A stretch of 64,000 nt of DNA, taken from positions 124,001 to 188,000 of the forward strand of contig JAJUJX010000003.1 of the NCBI GenBank assembly GCA_029265125.1, given 5' to 3'. Positions within the stretch are counted from its first letter, which is position 1. Each line of letters opens with the position of its first letter. A program made the position numbers and the translations under genes. Under the pieces are notes generated by a model. The model ran no database searches, had not been told where the DNA came from, and saw only the letters and a program-made list of their open reading frames with translations. The stretch comes from Tolumonas sp008015085. GTDB lineage: Bacteria; Pseudomonadota; Gammaproteobacteria; Enterobacterales; Aeromonadaceae. Shown here piece by piece: positions 26,145 through 35,282 of this stretch.

Positions 26145-27632
26145 ATGTCTTATCAATTATTAGAACAACGTTTTCAGCAACTGCATCATTTACAACATTT
26201 GCAGGCTATCTGTGGATGGGATCAGGCAACCATGATGCCAGATGGCGGAAATCAGGCCCGAGCATCTGCCTTAGCCGAACTAGCATTAATCCAGCATCAA
26301 AAGCTAACCGCTCCGGAAATCGCAGACTGGTTAGCAGCCGCTGAAAGTGAAACGTTATCTGATGAGCAAAAAGCCAATCTTCATGAAATGCGCCGCCGTT
26401 GGCAAAATGCTGCGTTATTGCCAGAAGATCTGGTTCAGGCGCGTTCATTAGCAGGCTCCCGGTGCGAACATGCATGGCGAGAGCAGCGCAAGAATAATGA
26501 CTGGAAGGGATTTGAACCTAATCTGAAAGTAGTCGTTGATCTCACTCGGGAAGCAGCACAGATCCGCGCCGAAGCACTGGAACTTTCACCTTATGACAGC
26601 CTGATTGATCTCCATGAGCCGGGAATGACCAGTCATCAGCTGCTGCGGATCTTTAACGAACTGAAAACCTGGTTACCTCAAATAATACGGCAAGCCGGCG
26701 AGAGACAGATTCAATTTAATCCAATAAAACCAGAGGGTCCGTTCCCGGTTGTCCGACAGAAATCGCTGGGTTTACATGCGATGAAAATGCTGGGATTTGA
26801 TTTTGACCATGGCCGTCTGGACATTAGTGCACATCCATTCTGTGGCGGTGTTCCAGAAGATGTCCGTATTACCACACGCTATAATGAAAAGGACTTTATT
26901 TCCAGTCTGATGGGCGTCATCCATGAAACAGGTCATGCCAGATATGAACAAGGTCTACCAGCTGCATGGTTAGGCCAGCCAGCAGGTGAAGCCCGTTCAA
27001 TGGGTATTCATGAAAGTCAGAGCTTGTTTTTTGAAATGCAGCTAGCTCGTCATCCGGCCTTTCTGGAGCGCCTGTCTCCATTAATTAAACAGCACTTTGG
27101 CGATCAACCCGCATTCGATGCTGAAAATCTGATCCAGTTGTATAGTCGTGTTGAGCCAGGATTTATTCGAGTCGATGCAGATGAGCTGACCTACCCTGCT
27201 CATATCATCCTTCGTTTTGAAATTGAACAAGCATTGATCGAAGGTAAAATCCAGGTGCATGACTTACCTGAAGTCTGGAATAACAAAATGCAGCAATATC
27301 TGGGACTCAGCACCCGAGGCAATGATGCAATCGGCTGTATGCAGGATATTCACTGGACTGATGGTTCTTTTGGTTATTTCCCGAGTTATACCCTTGGAGC
27401 ACTCTACGCCGCCCAATTTGCCGCAGCGATAGAGCGGGATGTCGGCAATATCGGAGAGCTCATCGCATCGAAAGATGGTTTGCCGCAAATTTTCAATTGG
27501 CTAAAAGCGAACGTCTGGCAGAAAGCCAGCCTGCTCAGCACCGAAGAACTGATTTGCCAGGCAACCGGAGAATCGCTCAATACGCAATTTTTCCGGCATT
27601 ATCTGGAGCAGCGCTACACATCTAGCCTGTAA
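26145..27632 (+). CDS. M32 (Taq-type) metallocarboxypeptidase
   Basis: A 495-residue zinc carboxypeptidase. HETGHARYEQGLP (HEXXH, ~262-274) and the downstream GIHESQSLFFE (~293-303, third ligand Glu) are diagnostic of family M32; FEIEQALIEG and YFPSYTLGALYAAQ near the C-terminus also match. The start at 26145 is preferred over 26115 because AGGAAA lies 6-7 nt upstream and the family begins with SYQLLEQRF. No signal peptide, so it is cytoplasmic peptide turnover. Confidence 0.92.
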   Translation: MSYQLLEQRFQQLHHLQHLQAICGWDQATMMPDGGNQARASALAELALIQHQKLTAPEIADWLAAAESETLSDEQKANLHEMRRRWQNAALLPEDLVQARSLAGSRCEHAWREQRKNNDWKGFEPNLKVVVDLTREAAQIRAEALELSPYDSLIDLHEPGMTSHQLLRIFNELKTWLPQIIRQAGERQIQFNPIKPEGPFPVVRQKSLGLHAMKMLGFDFDHGRLDISAHPFCGGVPEDVRITTRYNEKDFISSLMGVIHETGHARYEQGLPAAWLGQPAGEARSMGIHESQSLFFEMQLARHPAFLERLSPLIKQHFGDQPAFDAENLIQLYSRVEPGFIRVDADELTYPAHIILRFEIEQALIEGKIQVHDLPEVWNNKMQQYLGLSTRGNDAIGCMQDIHWTDGSFGYFPSYTLGALYAAQFAAAIERDVGNIGELIASKDGLPQIFNWLKANVWQKASLLSTEELICQATGESLNTQFFRHYLEQRYTSSL

Positions 27633-27662
27633 CAAAAAATAAGGCCACCGGAGGGTGGCCTT
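27633..27662 (-). terminator. Terminator facing the 27.7-28.2 kb gene
   Basis: AAGGCCACC (27641-27649), loop GGAG, GGTGGCCTT (27654-27662). On the minus strand the stem is followed by ATTTTTTGTTAC, a good T tract. On the plus strand only TTAAAT follows, so it works best for the minus-strand gene but may serve both. Confidence 0.8.
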
Positions 27663-27681
27663 AAATCTATCAGAAACCTTC

Positions 27682-28200
27682 TCAGCTATAAATATAATTA
27701 ACCGTTAGCTCTCGTGTATAGTCGAACCCTTCCAGTACTTGCATCATCTCATCAGGCGTTTCAGTAAAAGGCTGATAATCTACAGTATGTTGCTGACGAA
27801 ATTTCTCCTGCTTCAGAGGTGACAGGTCATTCCAAACATCTGCAGGAATCGCATATTGTCGCCAGCTAAGCGGATCTGGATTAGCCGCGTTGTACAAGTG
27901 AACAGCAGCAATCCCACCCTCCTGTAATAACATACTACGAAAGTAACTCTCATCGGCAACACAACTACTCGAATCAAGAACAGCCGCCGGAGGTAACCCC
28001 CAATATTTTCGCCAATCGATCGCAGTGGGTAACTCAGACTGATTTTTTGCAAATGGTGGAAAATCAAGCACATCAGTAGACAACATAGATAGCAGCAATG
28101 AAAAATAGCTACGTTGTTCCTGATGAACTGCATCATTGAGGCGTTGGTCGAGTTGTAATTCATCGACCAAAAAGTGCTCACGAATTGTATTAGTAAGCAT
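27682..28200 (-). CDS. Hypothetical protein
   Basis: A 172-residue soluble protein I do not recognise with certainty. It has no signal peptide or membrane segment. Visible features: an acidic, Leu-rich N-terminus, a DFPPFAKN segment (~46), and PDPLSWRQYAIPADVWNDLSPLKQEKFRQQH in the C-terminal half (given here as a region, ~109-139). A Vibrio/Shewanella conserved hypothetical family of similar length is a possible match. It has its own terminator and is divergent from tRNA-Tyr. Codon use is like its neighbours and the frame is intact, so it is a real gene. Confidence 0.65.
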   Translation of the reverse strand: MLTNTIREHFLVDELQLDQRLNDAVHQEQRSYFSLLLSMLSTDVLDFPPFAKNQSELPTAIDWRKYWGLPPAAVLDSSSCVADESYFRSMLLQEGGIAAVHLYNAANPDPLSWRQYAIPADVWNDLSPLKQEKFRQQHTVDYQPFTETPDEMMQVLEGFDYTRELTVNYIYS

Positions 28201-28269
28201 AAAAAGTCTGAAAAATGAGCATTTGAACTTATATCGGCTATTTTTCTCAGATCTTTAGCACTTTTGGGG

Positions 28270-28297
28270 TTCACAAACCGGAAGATTCTGGTAGTAT
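28270..28297 (+). promoter_or_regulatory. Promoter for tRNA-Tyr
   Basis: TTCACA (28270-28275) and TAGTAT (28292-28297) are separated by 16 bp. A GC-rich discriminator (CGCTCCGC) follows, typical of stringently controlled stable-RNA promoters. The tRNA begins 15 nt after the -10. Confidence 0.6.
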
Positions 28298-28312
28298 TCG
28301 CTCCGCACTCGA

Positions 28313-28397
<85 letters not shown>

Positions 28398-28479
28398 TCT
28401 CTATATAAATCAGCAAATTTCCAGCATTAAATAACAATCTGCTTTATTATTCCAATAGTATTACTTTGGAAGTCTTTTA

Positions 28480-30150
28480 ATGCCCTCTCCCAGTGTTGAA
28501 AATAACAGCTTGCAATTCAGCATGTTAGATAAACGAATTGTAGTCATTGACGATCAGCGTTCATTTCAGTTACTGATCAAAGCAATGTTGCAAAACTTGG
28601 GTTTCAGCAAAATAACCCTTTTGGGATCCGCTGATGAGGCGCGTAAACTTTTTGCAAAAGAAAAGTTCGATATCTATTTAATCGATTACAACCTTGGCCA
28701 TGGCGAAAATGGTCGTCAGCTAATGGATCACCTGAAACAACAGCGACTTATTCCGGTTGACTCTATCATCTTCATAATCAGCGGCGATAACTCCCGCTCG
28801 ATGGTGCTGAGCGCATTAGAGTCTGAACCTGATGATTACATGATGAAGCCTTTTTCACAGGAACAACTCAGACTCCGGTTAATAAGAGCTCTTATTCGTA
28901 AACAGCATCTGCTTCCGATGTTTAAAGCATTTCAGGATGAAAATCCCAAGCAAGTTATTCTCGAATGTAAAAAACTGATTGAACAGAATAGTCGTTATAG
29001 CAGTTATTGTCGTTGCATTATGGCTGAAATATTACTGGCGCAAGATCAAGCAGAAGAAGCCCGCAAAATAGTATCTGATGGATTGGCTGAACGGGAATCT
29101 GCTTGGCTAAGATTGTTTTTGGGAAGAGCATCACAACAAATCGGGGATCATGATTCAGCCATTCAGAATCTGAACGCTGCGCTGAAACTACGCCCTTTGA
29201 TGATCGACGCATATCGTTGGCTCGCTTATTCCCTACTCGCAACCGGAGCAACAGAGGAAGCGATATCTATCTTGGAAAAGGCTGTTGCCATTTCACCACA
29301 GTCCGGCAAATTGCATCAGCAGATTGCAGAACATTGTTTAAGCGAGCATGACTATTTCAGAGCTAAACAATCATTGGCAACGCTATTGGAACTGCACCGC
29401 TATGCGGTAGAGAGCAATCCTCAAATATTAGGAAGTTATATTCACTGTATAATTTTGCATGCCGTCAACAGTCAGGATCCTTATCACATTGGTAACTTGC
29501 AAAAACAGGTCAATATAGCTTTGTCCCGATGCAGGGATAGCCTGATTAATCATGGATATGACTTCCTGACGTTTGAACAAATATGTCAGGCCAGAGTCCA
29601 GATGGCCCGGGGAAATTTACCCAAAGGCAAACAACTTTTATATAAAACAACCCGGGATACATTAGATACCCCTCAGCTGATGTCATCAGAAATATTAAGT
29701 GAAACAATTCTGGCGATGTTACAGCTTGGTGAGTTTGAATTTGCCGATCAATTACAGAAATATCTACCGCCTGAACAGGCTAAAGATCCGCTGCTAACCC
29801 AATGTATTCAATCTATCCGTACTGATGCTACGATAACGGAGCGCAGAAATCAGTATCAACTCAGCAACGAACAAGGAATCAAAGCCTTTACCCATGGTGA
29901 TCTGGAAAACGCACTAAAGCATTTCAGAGATGCATTGCGTAAAGCGCCCGCTAATACCAGCGCAGCATTAAATAAAACTCAGGCGCTGCTCGCACTGTGT
30001 CAACAACATCGTTCACGCAAAGATTTGCAAGCCGAATTGACTGAAACTATTAGCATCATGGATGGGGTACCTCTAAACCCGGCACAGAAAGCCAGATATG
30101 AACAATTAAAGGCCGAATCAGCCGTTATACTGAAACAACAAAAATACTGA
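28480..30150 (+). CDS. Response regulator receiver-TPR protein
   Basis: A 556-residue protein. Residues ~17-135 form a receiver: IDDQ acidic pocket (~24), YLIDYNLGHGENG with the phospho-acceptor Asp (~70), and MMKPFSQEQ with the Lys (~124). The rest is helical with TPR-like repeats (for example near 195-290 and 455-520, AWLRLFLGRASQQIGDHDSA and GDLENALKHFRDALRK). There is no DNA-binding or enzymatic output, so phosphorylation may control protein binding. No kinase is adjacent. An ATG at 28522 is an alternative start. Confidence 0.82.
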   Translation: MPSPSVENNSLQFSMLDKRIVVIDDQRSFQLLIKAMLQNLGFSKITLLGSADEARKLFAKEKFDIYLIDYNLGHGENGRQLMDHLKQQRLIPVDSIIFIISGDNSRSMVLSALESEPDDYMMKPFSQEQLRLRLIRALIRKQHLLPMFKAFQDENPKQVILECKKLIEQNSRYSSYCRCIMAEILLAQDQAEEARKIVSDGLAERESAWLRLFLGRASQQIGDHDSAIQNLNAALKLRPLMIDAYRWLAYSLLATGATEEAISILEKAVAISPQSGKLHQQIAEHCLSEHDYFRAKQSLATLLELHRYAVESNPQILGSYIHCIILHAVNSQDPYHIGNLQKQVNIALSRCRDSLINHGYDFLTFEQICQARVQMARGNLPKGKQLLYKTTRDTLDTPQLMSSEILSETILAMLQLGEFEFADQLQKYLPPEQAKDPLLTQCIQSIRTDATITERRNQYQLSNEQGIKAFTHGDLENALKHFRDALRKAPANTSAALNKTQALLALCQQHRSRKDLQAELTETISIMDGVPLNPAQKARYEQLKAESAVILKQQKY

Positions 30151-30160
30151 GTTTGAAAAA

Positions 30161-30967
30161 ATGAAAATCATTTCTTTTAATATTAATGGGTTAAGAGCCA
30201 GACCTCATCAGCTTCAAGCTATTGTGGAACAGCATAACCCTGACATTATCGGCCTGCAGGAAACCAAAGTTCATGATGAGGTTTTTCCGGTCAATCTGGC
30301 TGAAGAGCTGGGCTATCAGGTTTATTTTCACGGACAGAAGGCACATTACGGTGTTGCTCTTTTGTCACGAAAAGAACCAGAAGCCATTATAAAAGGCTTC
30401 CCGCAGGATGACGAAGAATCTCAAAAGCGTCTTATCATCGGCCGGTTTATACAGGATAATGGCCGCCCTGTTACCATTTTTAACGGATATTTTCCGCAAG
30501 GCGAATCGCGGGATCATCCGGTTAAATTTCCTGCAAAACAAAAATTTTACCAAGATCTATTGGCCTACCTGCAACAGCATCACACCCCAGATAATGATAT
30601 TGTGATCATGGGAGACATGAATATCTCCTCAACTGATCTTGATATTGGTATTGGAGAAGCTAATCGTAAGCGTTGGCTGCAAACAGGAAAATGTTCTTTC
30701 CTGCCAGAAGAACGTGAATGGCTCGATGCATTATTAGCATGGGGATTTATAGACACCTGGCGTAGTCAGAATCCGGAATCTAATCAGCATTTTTCATGGT
30801 TTGACTATCGCAGTCGTGGTTTCGATGATAACCGGGGTTTGCGCATTGATTTGTTGCTTGCGACTGCCGGCCTAAGCCAGCGTCTGAAACAAACCGGTAT
30901 CGATTACGAGATCAGAGGTATGGAAAAGCCATCAGATCATGCGCCGATATGGGCTGAATTTATCTAG
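30161..30967 (+). CDS. xthA: Exonuclease III
   Basis: This 268-residue AP endonuclease/3'-5' exonuclease of base excision repair equals E. coli XthA in length. Key residues: FNINGLRARP at the start, E34 in LQETKVHD, the GDMNISSTDLDIG active-site loop (~149-161), and the final SDHAPIWAEF with the general base His (~259). It lies 10 nt after the receiver-TPR gene on the same strand, so may be co-transcribed with it, and overlaps the convergent gene by 8 bp. Confidence 0.96.
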   Translation: MKIISFNINGLRARPHQLQAIVEQHNPDIIGLQETKVHDEVFPVNLAEELGYQVYFHGQKAHYGVALLSRKEPEAIIKGFPQDDEESQKRLIIGRFIQDNGRPVTIFNGYFPQGESRDHPVKFPAKQKFYQDLLAYLQQHHTPDNDIVIMGDMNISSTDLDIGIGEANRKRWLQTGKCSFLPEEREWLDALLAWGFIDTWRSQNPESNQHFSWFDYRSRGFDDNRGLRIDLLLATAGLSQRLKQTGIDYEIRGMEKPSDHAPIWAEFI

Positions 30968-32909
30968 TATCGACTCTGTTTTCAGCCACATTAGCGACAG
31001 GCGGGAGAGTAAAGTTCAGTGCCAATTCATCTCTTGCCTGTTCTACCGCTTCGCGGTATCGGGCTAATTCTCGTACAGGCACATGATCAAAATGATTCTG
31101 ATAACGGTATGTGACTCGCAGCATCCGGGGATTAATCTGTCTGGCCGATACACTGAAATTGAAAACATCATTATCATATCGCTGATTGTAGTCAGCAATA
31201 TTCATGTCGTACGGTAAATGGAAAATAAACTCCTGTCGAATCTTGACCGGCGCCCCTAGTGCTAAGGGTTGTTTTCTTGCGCTATCAATCGGCTTCAAAT
31301 AGGAATCAATCAGATCGGCATATAACGGCAAACCATTACGGGTCAATTCAGATAGCTTAACTGGCATTGAAAATTGTTGCCGGATCTCTAACTTATTCGC
31401 AGCCAAATCATCCTGCATATTCGGGTCAGAAACATTTTCAAGATCTGCGTAGAGTTTTGAATAATAACCCAGCAGCTGGTGAGTTAGTTGCTGTTCAGCA
31501 ACCCCTTTCCAGGCAGATCGCTGGCTTTCTGCTTCGCGGCCGAAATATTGAGCTTCGACCAATAAGCGGCTACGAGACTCTTCCAGCCAGAGTTCTCTGC
31601 GCAATACTGTTTCGGCAGGACGATATCTATCGTCGATGTTTGCAAGTTCTTTGCTATCAGAGGCTACCGGCAATACATTATGTAAGTAAGGCACAGCTAT
31701 TGTATGTATATCAGTGCCCTGATTCAGATCAGTGCCATCCAGCCAGTACTGCTGTTCACCGACTTTGACAGAAACAATCACGTGGTCGAAAACATAGGGA
31801 GATGGCAGTTGCTGCGGCAATGTTGCGCCCTTTTCAAGATTAACCAGTGCAGCTTGCGGAGTAAATCCCATCGCTTTCAACAAAGCCATAAGTAAGACTG
31901 TTTTATCTTTGCAGTCACCATACCGCCGGTATAAGGTGTCAGAAGCCTTCCTGGGTACATGCGAACCAATACCATCTTCTATTCCCAGGTAGCGGATTTG
32001 TTGTTGAACAAATTGCAACGCAGCCATCACATGTCCTTCCGGCTTAGAAGAAGAGGACATGAGTTGATCTGCTATTTTCTGTATTTCAGGCTCAACTACC
32101 GCAGCTTTTTCATATAGAGGAAGCGCCCATCGGGCCACATCGTTCCACGAAGAGAATTCACTGAGTGACCAGTAGTGAAACGGAGAATACCAACCGGGAA
32201 TATCGTCATCTGCAGATACAGCTGCAACTGACGTTGCCAGCCAGCTCAGCTCTCGATGTGTTGATGTTTCCGTCATCGTCAGCTTGCCATTTGGATCATC
32301 CGGGACTGAATAGTAAAGAGCCCGACCAGGATGAATCAACACCCTGACAGAGTTCATAGCAACAGGCATATCCCAATTCAGTTGTACTTGATCGCTGAAT
32401 TTGTTCCCCATCACCGGATTGTTACCCAAAATACTGTAGCTGTATTCCAGTACATCTCCAACACGAATGTCCGGCAAGATCAGGTAAGCCGTTTTTGTTC
32501 CCGAATAAAGATAATGTTCAAGATCCGGTTCCCGCTGAAATATCCGTAGCTCCTGTGGTTCCAAACGATTCAGCGATTGCCCTTGCCGTAAGACGCGGAT
32601 CTGGTGGATCTGCAGCGTTTCAAAGCCCGGATTAAATTCGAATGAGAGTTGAGAAGCCTGCTCCAACCCTTCCGTAGTGCTGATTTCTATCACATTACGA
32701 AAATAGCGGGACACCTGCTGGGCATCCAGATTCAACTGGCGATCGATTAATAAATAACGTTGACCATTAACCGGAGATTGTTTTGATGATGTAGGAGCAG
32801 CAACGGATTGAACCCATTGCGGTGCAGGCAAAAATTTCACCTGTTCATCGGCAAAAACAACCAGACTACAAAGAAAAAGTGAAAAACCGATGAGCAACCG
32901 AGAAAACAA
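30960..32909 (-). CDS. DUF3857 and transglutaminase-like exported protein
   Basis: A ~649-residue exported protein. An N-terminal DUF3857 domain (~50-210) precedes a transglutaminase-like core: LGIEDGIGSHVPRKASDTLYRRYGDCKDKTVLLMALLKAMG holds the Cys (given as a region), FDHVIVSV the His and WLDGTDLNQGT the Asp. The frame is open to 33008, but the first ATG there yields an unconserved leader overlapping the permease gene. A TTG at 32909 with TTAAGGG 8-13 nt upstream gives MFSRLLIGFSLFLCSLVVFA, a clean signal peptide, so a TTG start is chosen. The substrate is unknown. Confidence 0.78.
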   Translation of the reverse strand: MFSRLLIGFSLFLCSLVVFADEQVKFLPAPQWVQSVAAPTSSKQSPVNGQRYLLIDRQLNLDAQQVSRYFRNVIEISTTEGLEQASQLSFEFNPGFETLQIHQIRVLRQGQSLNRLEPQELRIFQREPDLEHYLYSGTKTAYLILPDIRVGDVLEYSYSILGNNPVMGNKFSDQVQLNWDMPVAMNSVRVLIHPGRALYYSVPDDPNGKLTMTETSTHRELSWLATSVAAVSADDDIPGWYSPFHYWSLSEFSSWNDVARWALPLYEKAAVVEPEIQKIADQLMSSSSKPEGHVMAALQFVQQQIRYLGIEDGIGSHVPRKASDTLYRRYGDCKDKTVLLMALLKAMGFTPQAALVNLEKGATLPQQLPSPYVFDHVIVSVKVGEQQYWLDGTDLNQGTDIHTIAVPYLHNVLPVASDSKELANIDDRYRPAETVLRRELWLEESRSRLLVEAQYFGREAESQRSAWKGVAEQQLTHQLLGYYSKLYADLENVSDPNMQDDLAANKLEIRQQFSMPVKLSELTRNGLPLYADLIDSYLKPIDSARKQPLALGAPVKIRQEFIFHLPYDMNIADYNQRYDNDVFNFSVSARQINPRMLRVTYRYQNHFDHVPVRELARYREAVEQARDELALNFTLPPVANVAENRVDTR

Positions 32910-32979
32910 AACGGGACCCTTAACCTGATACGCAAAAGCAACGATATGGTACCAGCTATGGATCCCGGATAATACCTGC

Positions 32980-33675
32980 TTATCCAATTCGAGGACGCAA
33001 ATGTGCATACCAGCGCCGTTCCAGGCGGCGGAATCCCCAAACCAGCATCATACTAAGAACCAGATATAAGACTCCTGCCGTAATAAAGGCTTCAAATGGC
33101 GTATAGTACCGGGCATTAATGATCCTGGCTGCGCCGGTTAAGTCGACAACAGTGATCACCCCCGCCACCGATGAACCATGCAGCATCAGAATGACTTCAT
33201 TACTGTAAGCCGGCAACGCACGACGCAGAGCACTTGGTAAAACAATATGCCGCAGCATCTGCCAGTGCGACATGCCGAAGGAAGCCGCAGCTTCCAGCTC
33301 TCCTTTGGGGATCATCTGGATAGAGCCTCGGACAATTTCAGCCGTATAAGCCCCGGTGTTTAATGCAAATGCCAGCAAGGAGCAAAACCAGGCTTCCTGA
33401 AACCATTTCCAGGCACCAGTCGTTTGCAACCACTGCCACTGGCCCGCACCGTAATAAATGATGAACAACTGAACCAACAGCGGTGTGCCACGGAAAAAAT
33501 AGATATATGCCCAGGCAGGATAACGCAGCAACGCGTTCTGACTGTTGCGCAAAACCCCCATAGGAATTGCGATACATAAACCTGCAATCAATGAAACCAG
33601 AACCAGCCAGCTGGTATTCATCAATCCTTCCAGATAAGTCGGCCATTCATCAGCAATAATGGAAAAATCAAACAT
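32980..33675 (-). CDS. Basic amino acid ABC transporter permease (ArtM/HisM-like)
   Basis: A 231-residue inner membrane protein with about five membrane spans. Its cytoplasmic coupling loop MIPKGELEAAASFGMSHWQMLRHIVLPSALRRALPAY-like region (~115-150) has the EAA motif that docks on the ATPase. RGTPLLVQLFIIYY (~62-75) is typical of polar amino acid permeases. It is the last gene of a four-gene unit in the order ATPase, binding protein, permease, permease, like artPIQM. Confidence 0.88.
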   Translation of the reverse strand: MFDFSIIADEWPTYLEGLMNTSWLVLVSLIAGLCIAIPMGVLRNSQNALLRYPAWAYIYFFRGTPLLVQLFIIYYGAGQWQWLQTTGAWKWFQEAWFCSLLAFALNTGAYTAEIVRGSIQMIPKGELEAAASFGMSHWQMLRHIVLPSALRRALPAYSNEVILMLHGSSVAGVITVVDLTGAARIINARYYTPFEAFITAGVLYLVLSMMLVWGFRRLERRWYAHLRPRIG

Positions 33676-33680
33676 CCGAC

Positions 33681-34436
33681 CTACCTCGTTTTAATCGAAT
33701 AACGTATTTCAGCCCAACGCAGTAATGCCGTGGAGACTGCAGTAAATACCAGAAAAATAAACGCAACAGCCATATAAAACGTAAAAGGAAGTTGTGTACT
33801 GCCTGCAGCCAGCCCGGCTTTACGCACCATATCATCCAATCCAATCACGGAAACCAGCGCTGTTGTTTTTAATAAAACCAACCAGTTATTACCAAAACCC
33901 GGCAATGCATGACGAACCATCTGAGGGAAAAGTACCCGGTAGAAAACTTGCCATGGCGACATCCCATACGCATAGGCCGCTTCTAATTGCCCACGTTCCA
34001 CCGCCAGAATTGCACCACGAAATGTTTCCGCCATATAGGCACCAAAAATAAAGCCTATTGCCAATACACCAGCGATGAATGGACTAACATCAATATAATC
34101 AGGTACATAAGAAATCCACTCATGATTGGGATCACTTTCTGTCAGATAGTTATTAATACGTTCATTGATTTGGGTACATAAGAAATTCAGGAACATCTGA
34201 CCGCCAAAGAAAATCAGCATCATCAAAATCAGATCAGGGATCCCGCGGACAATCGTTGTGTATGCAGTGGCTGCACCTTTTGCGATACGATTTTTGGAAA
34301 GTTTTGCTAAAGCGCCACACATACCGAGCACAACAGCAACCAGAACGGAGAGCAAAGCCACTTCCAGCGTGATCCAGGCACCTTCCAGAATAGAAGCGCC
34401 GTAGCCTTTCAAATCAAACATACCTTCATCCATCAA
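33681..34436 (-). CDS. Basic amino acid ABC transporter permease (ArtQ/HisQ-like)
   Basis: A 251-residue permease, partner of the following gene (5-nt gap). The N-terminal LEGAWITLEVALLSVLVAVVLG span, VRGIPDLILMMLIFFGGQ (~65-82), and the EAA loop VERGQLEAAYAYGMSPWQVFYRVLFPQM (~146-173, as a region) place it with HisQ-type permeases. A ~25-residue periplasmic insert (NERINNYLTESDPNHEW) lengthens it compared with E. coli HisQ/ArtQ. Confidence 0.88.
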   Translation of the reverse strand: MMDEGMFDLKGYGASILEGAWITLEVALLSVLVAVVLGMCGALAKLSKNRIAKGAATAYTTIVRGIPDLILMMLIFFGGQMFLNFLCTQINERINNYLTESDPNHEWISYVPDYIDVSPFIAGVLAIGFIFGAYMAETFRGAILAVERGQLEAAYAYGMSPWQVFYRVLFPQMVRHALPGFGNNWLVLLKTTALVSVIGLDDMVRKAGLAAGSTQLPFTFYMAVAFIFLVFTAVSTALLRWAEIRYSIKTR

Positions 34437-34487
34437 AACGGGCCCTGATGGGCCCGCTGAATACCAGAAATAACAAAACAGCGAGCT

Positions 34488-35255
34488 TTATTCGCCGTAA
34501 ATGTCAAAATCGAAGTATTTGTCGTTAATTTCTTTGTACTTACCATTAGCACGGATATCTTTGATCGCTTTGTTAAACATAACTTTCAGATCCGTATCGC
34601 CTTTGCGCAAAGCGACACCGGCACCTTCACCAAACCATTTTTGATCTGTCAGGCCTGGGCCAATCAGGCTATATTCGCCATTTGATTTTTTGATAAGACC
34701 ATCCACCAGCGAGGCGGTATCCGCCAATACGTAATCAACACGGCCTGATTTCAAATCCAGATAAGCCTCATCAGCTGTACCATAACGTTTGATTTCTGCT
34801 TTAGGGAAGTTATCAGAAACGTAAGTGTCCATTGAGGTTGCACGCTGAACACCGATTTTCTTGTCTTTCATAAAATCAGCAGTCAACTCAAGCGGAGTTC
34901 CTTTTTTAGCAGCAAAATGTGCTGGCACATGCTGATATTTTTCTGAAAAATCGATACGTTTTTTACGTTCAGCCGTTATATCCATAGTAGCGATAATGGC
35001 ATCAAATTTACGTGCCAGCAGGCCTGGGATCATGCCGTCCCAATCTTGCTTAACGATGGTACATTTCACTTTCATCTGCTCACACAGCGCTTTCGTGATA
35101 TCCACATCAAAACCGTGTAGCTCACCTTTTTCGTCAATGCTGGAAAACGGAGGATAAGCCCCTTCGATAGCAACGCGGACATTTTTCCACTCTTTAGCTT
35201 GCGCGCCCGAAACCATCAAAGTGGCCATAATTGCAGATAACAATAGCTTCTTCAT
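34488..35255 (-). CDS. Periplasmic lysine/arginine/ornithine- or histidine-binding protein
   Basis: A 255-residue solute-binding protein. Signal peptide residues 1-20 (ends AQA-K). The mature part starts VRVAIEGAYPPFSSIDEKGELHGFDVDI-like (~26-53, region), then CEQMKVKC (a Cys pair as in LAO-binding proteins), KQDWDGMIPGLLARKFDAI and MDITAERKKRIDFS, the ligand-binding signature with Arg and Asp for the alpha-amino acid. Similarity to ArgT/HisJ suggests basic amino acids. It is followed at 52 nt by the permease genes. Confidence 0.88.
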   Translation of the reverse strand: MKKLLLSAIMATLMVSGAQAKEWKNVRVAIEGAYPPFSSIDEKGELHGFDVDITKALCEQMKVKCTIVKQDWDGMIPGLLARKFDAIIATMDITAERKKRIDFSEKYQHVPAHFAAKKGTPLELTADFMKDKKIGVQRATSMDTYVSDNFPKAEIKRYGTADEAYLDLKSGRVDYVLADTASLVDGLIKKSNGEYSLIGPGLTDQKWFGEGAGVALRKGDTDLKVMFNKAIKDIRANGKYKEINDKYFDFDIYGE

Positions 35256-35282
35256 TCTTTGCTCCTTCCTATGCTGGAACTC

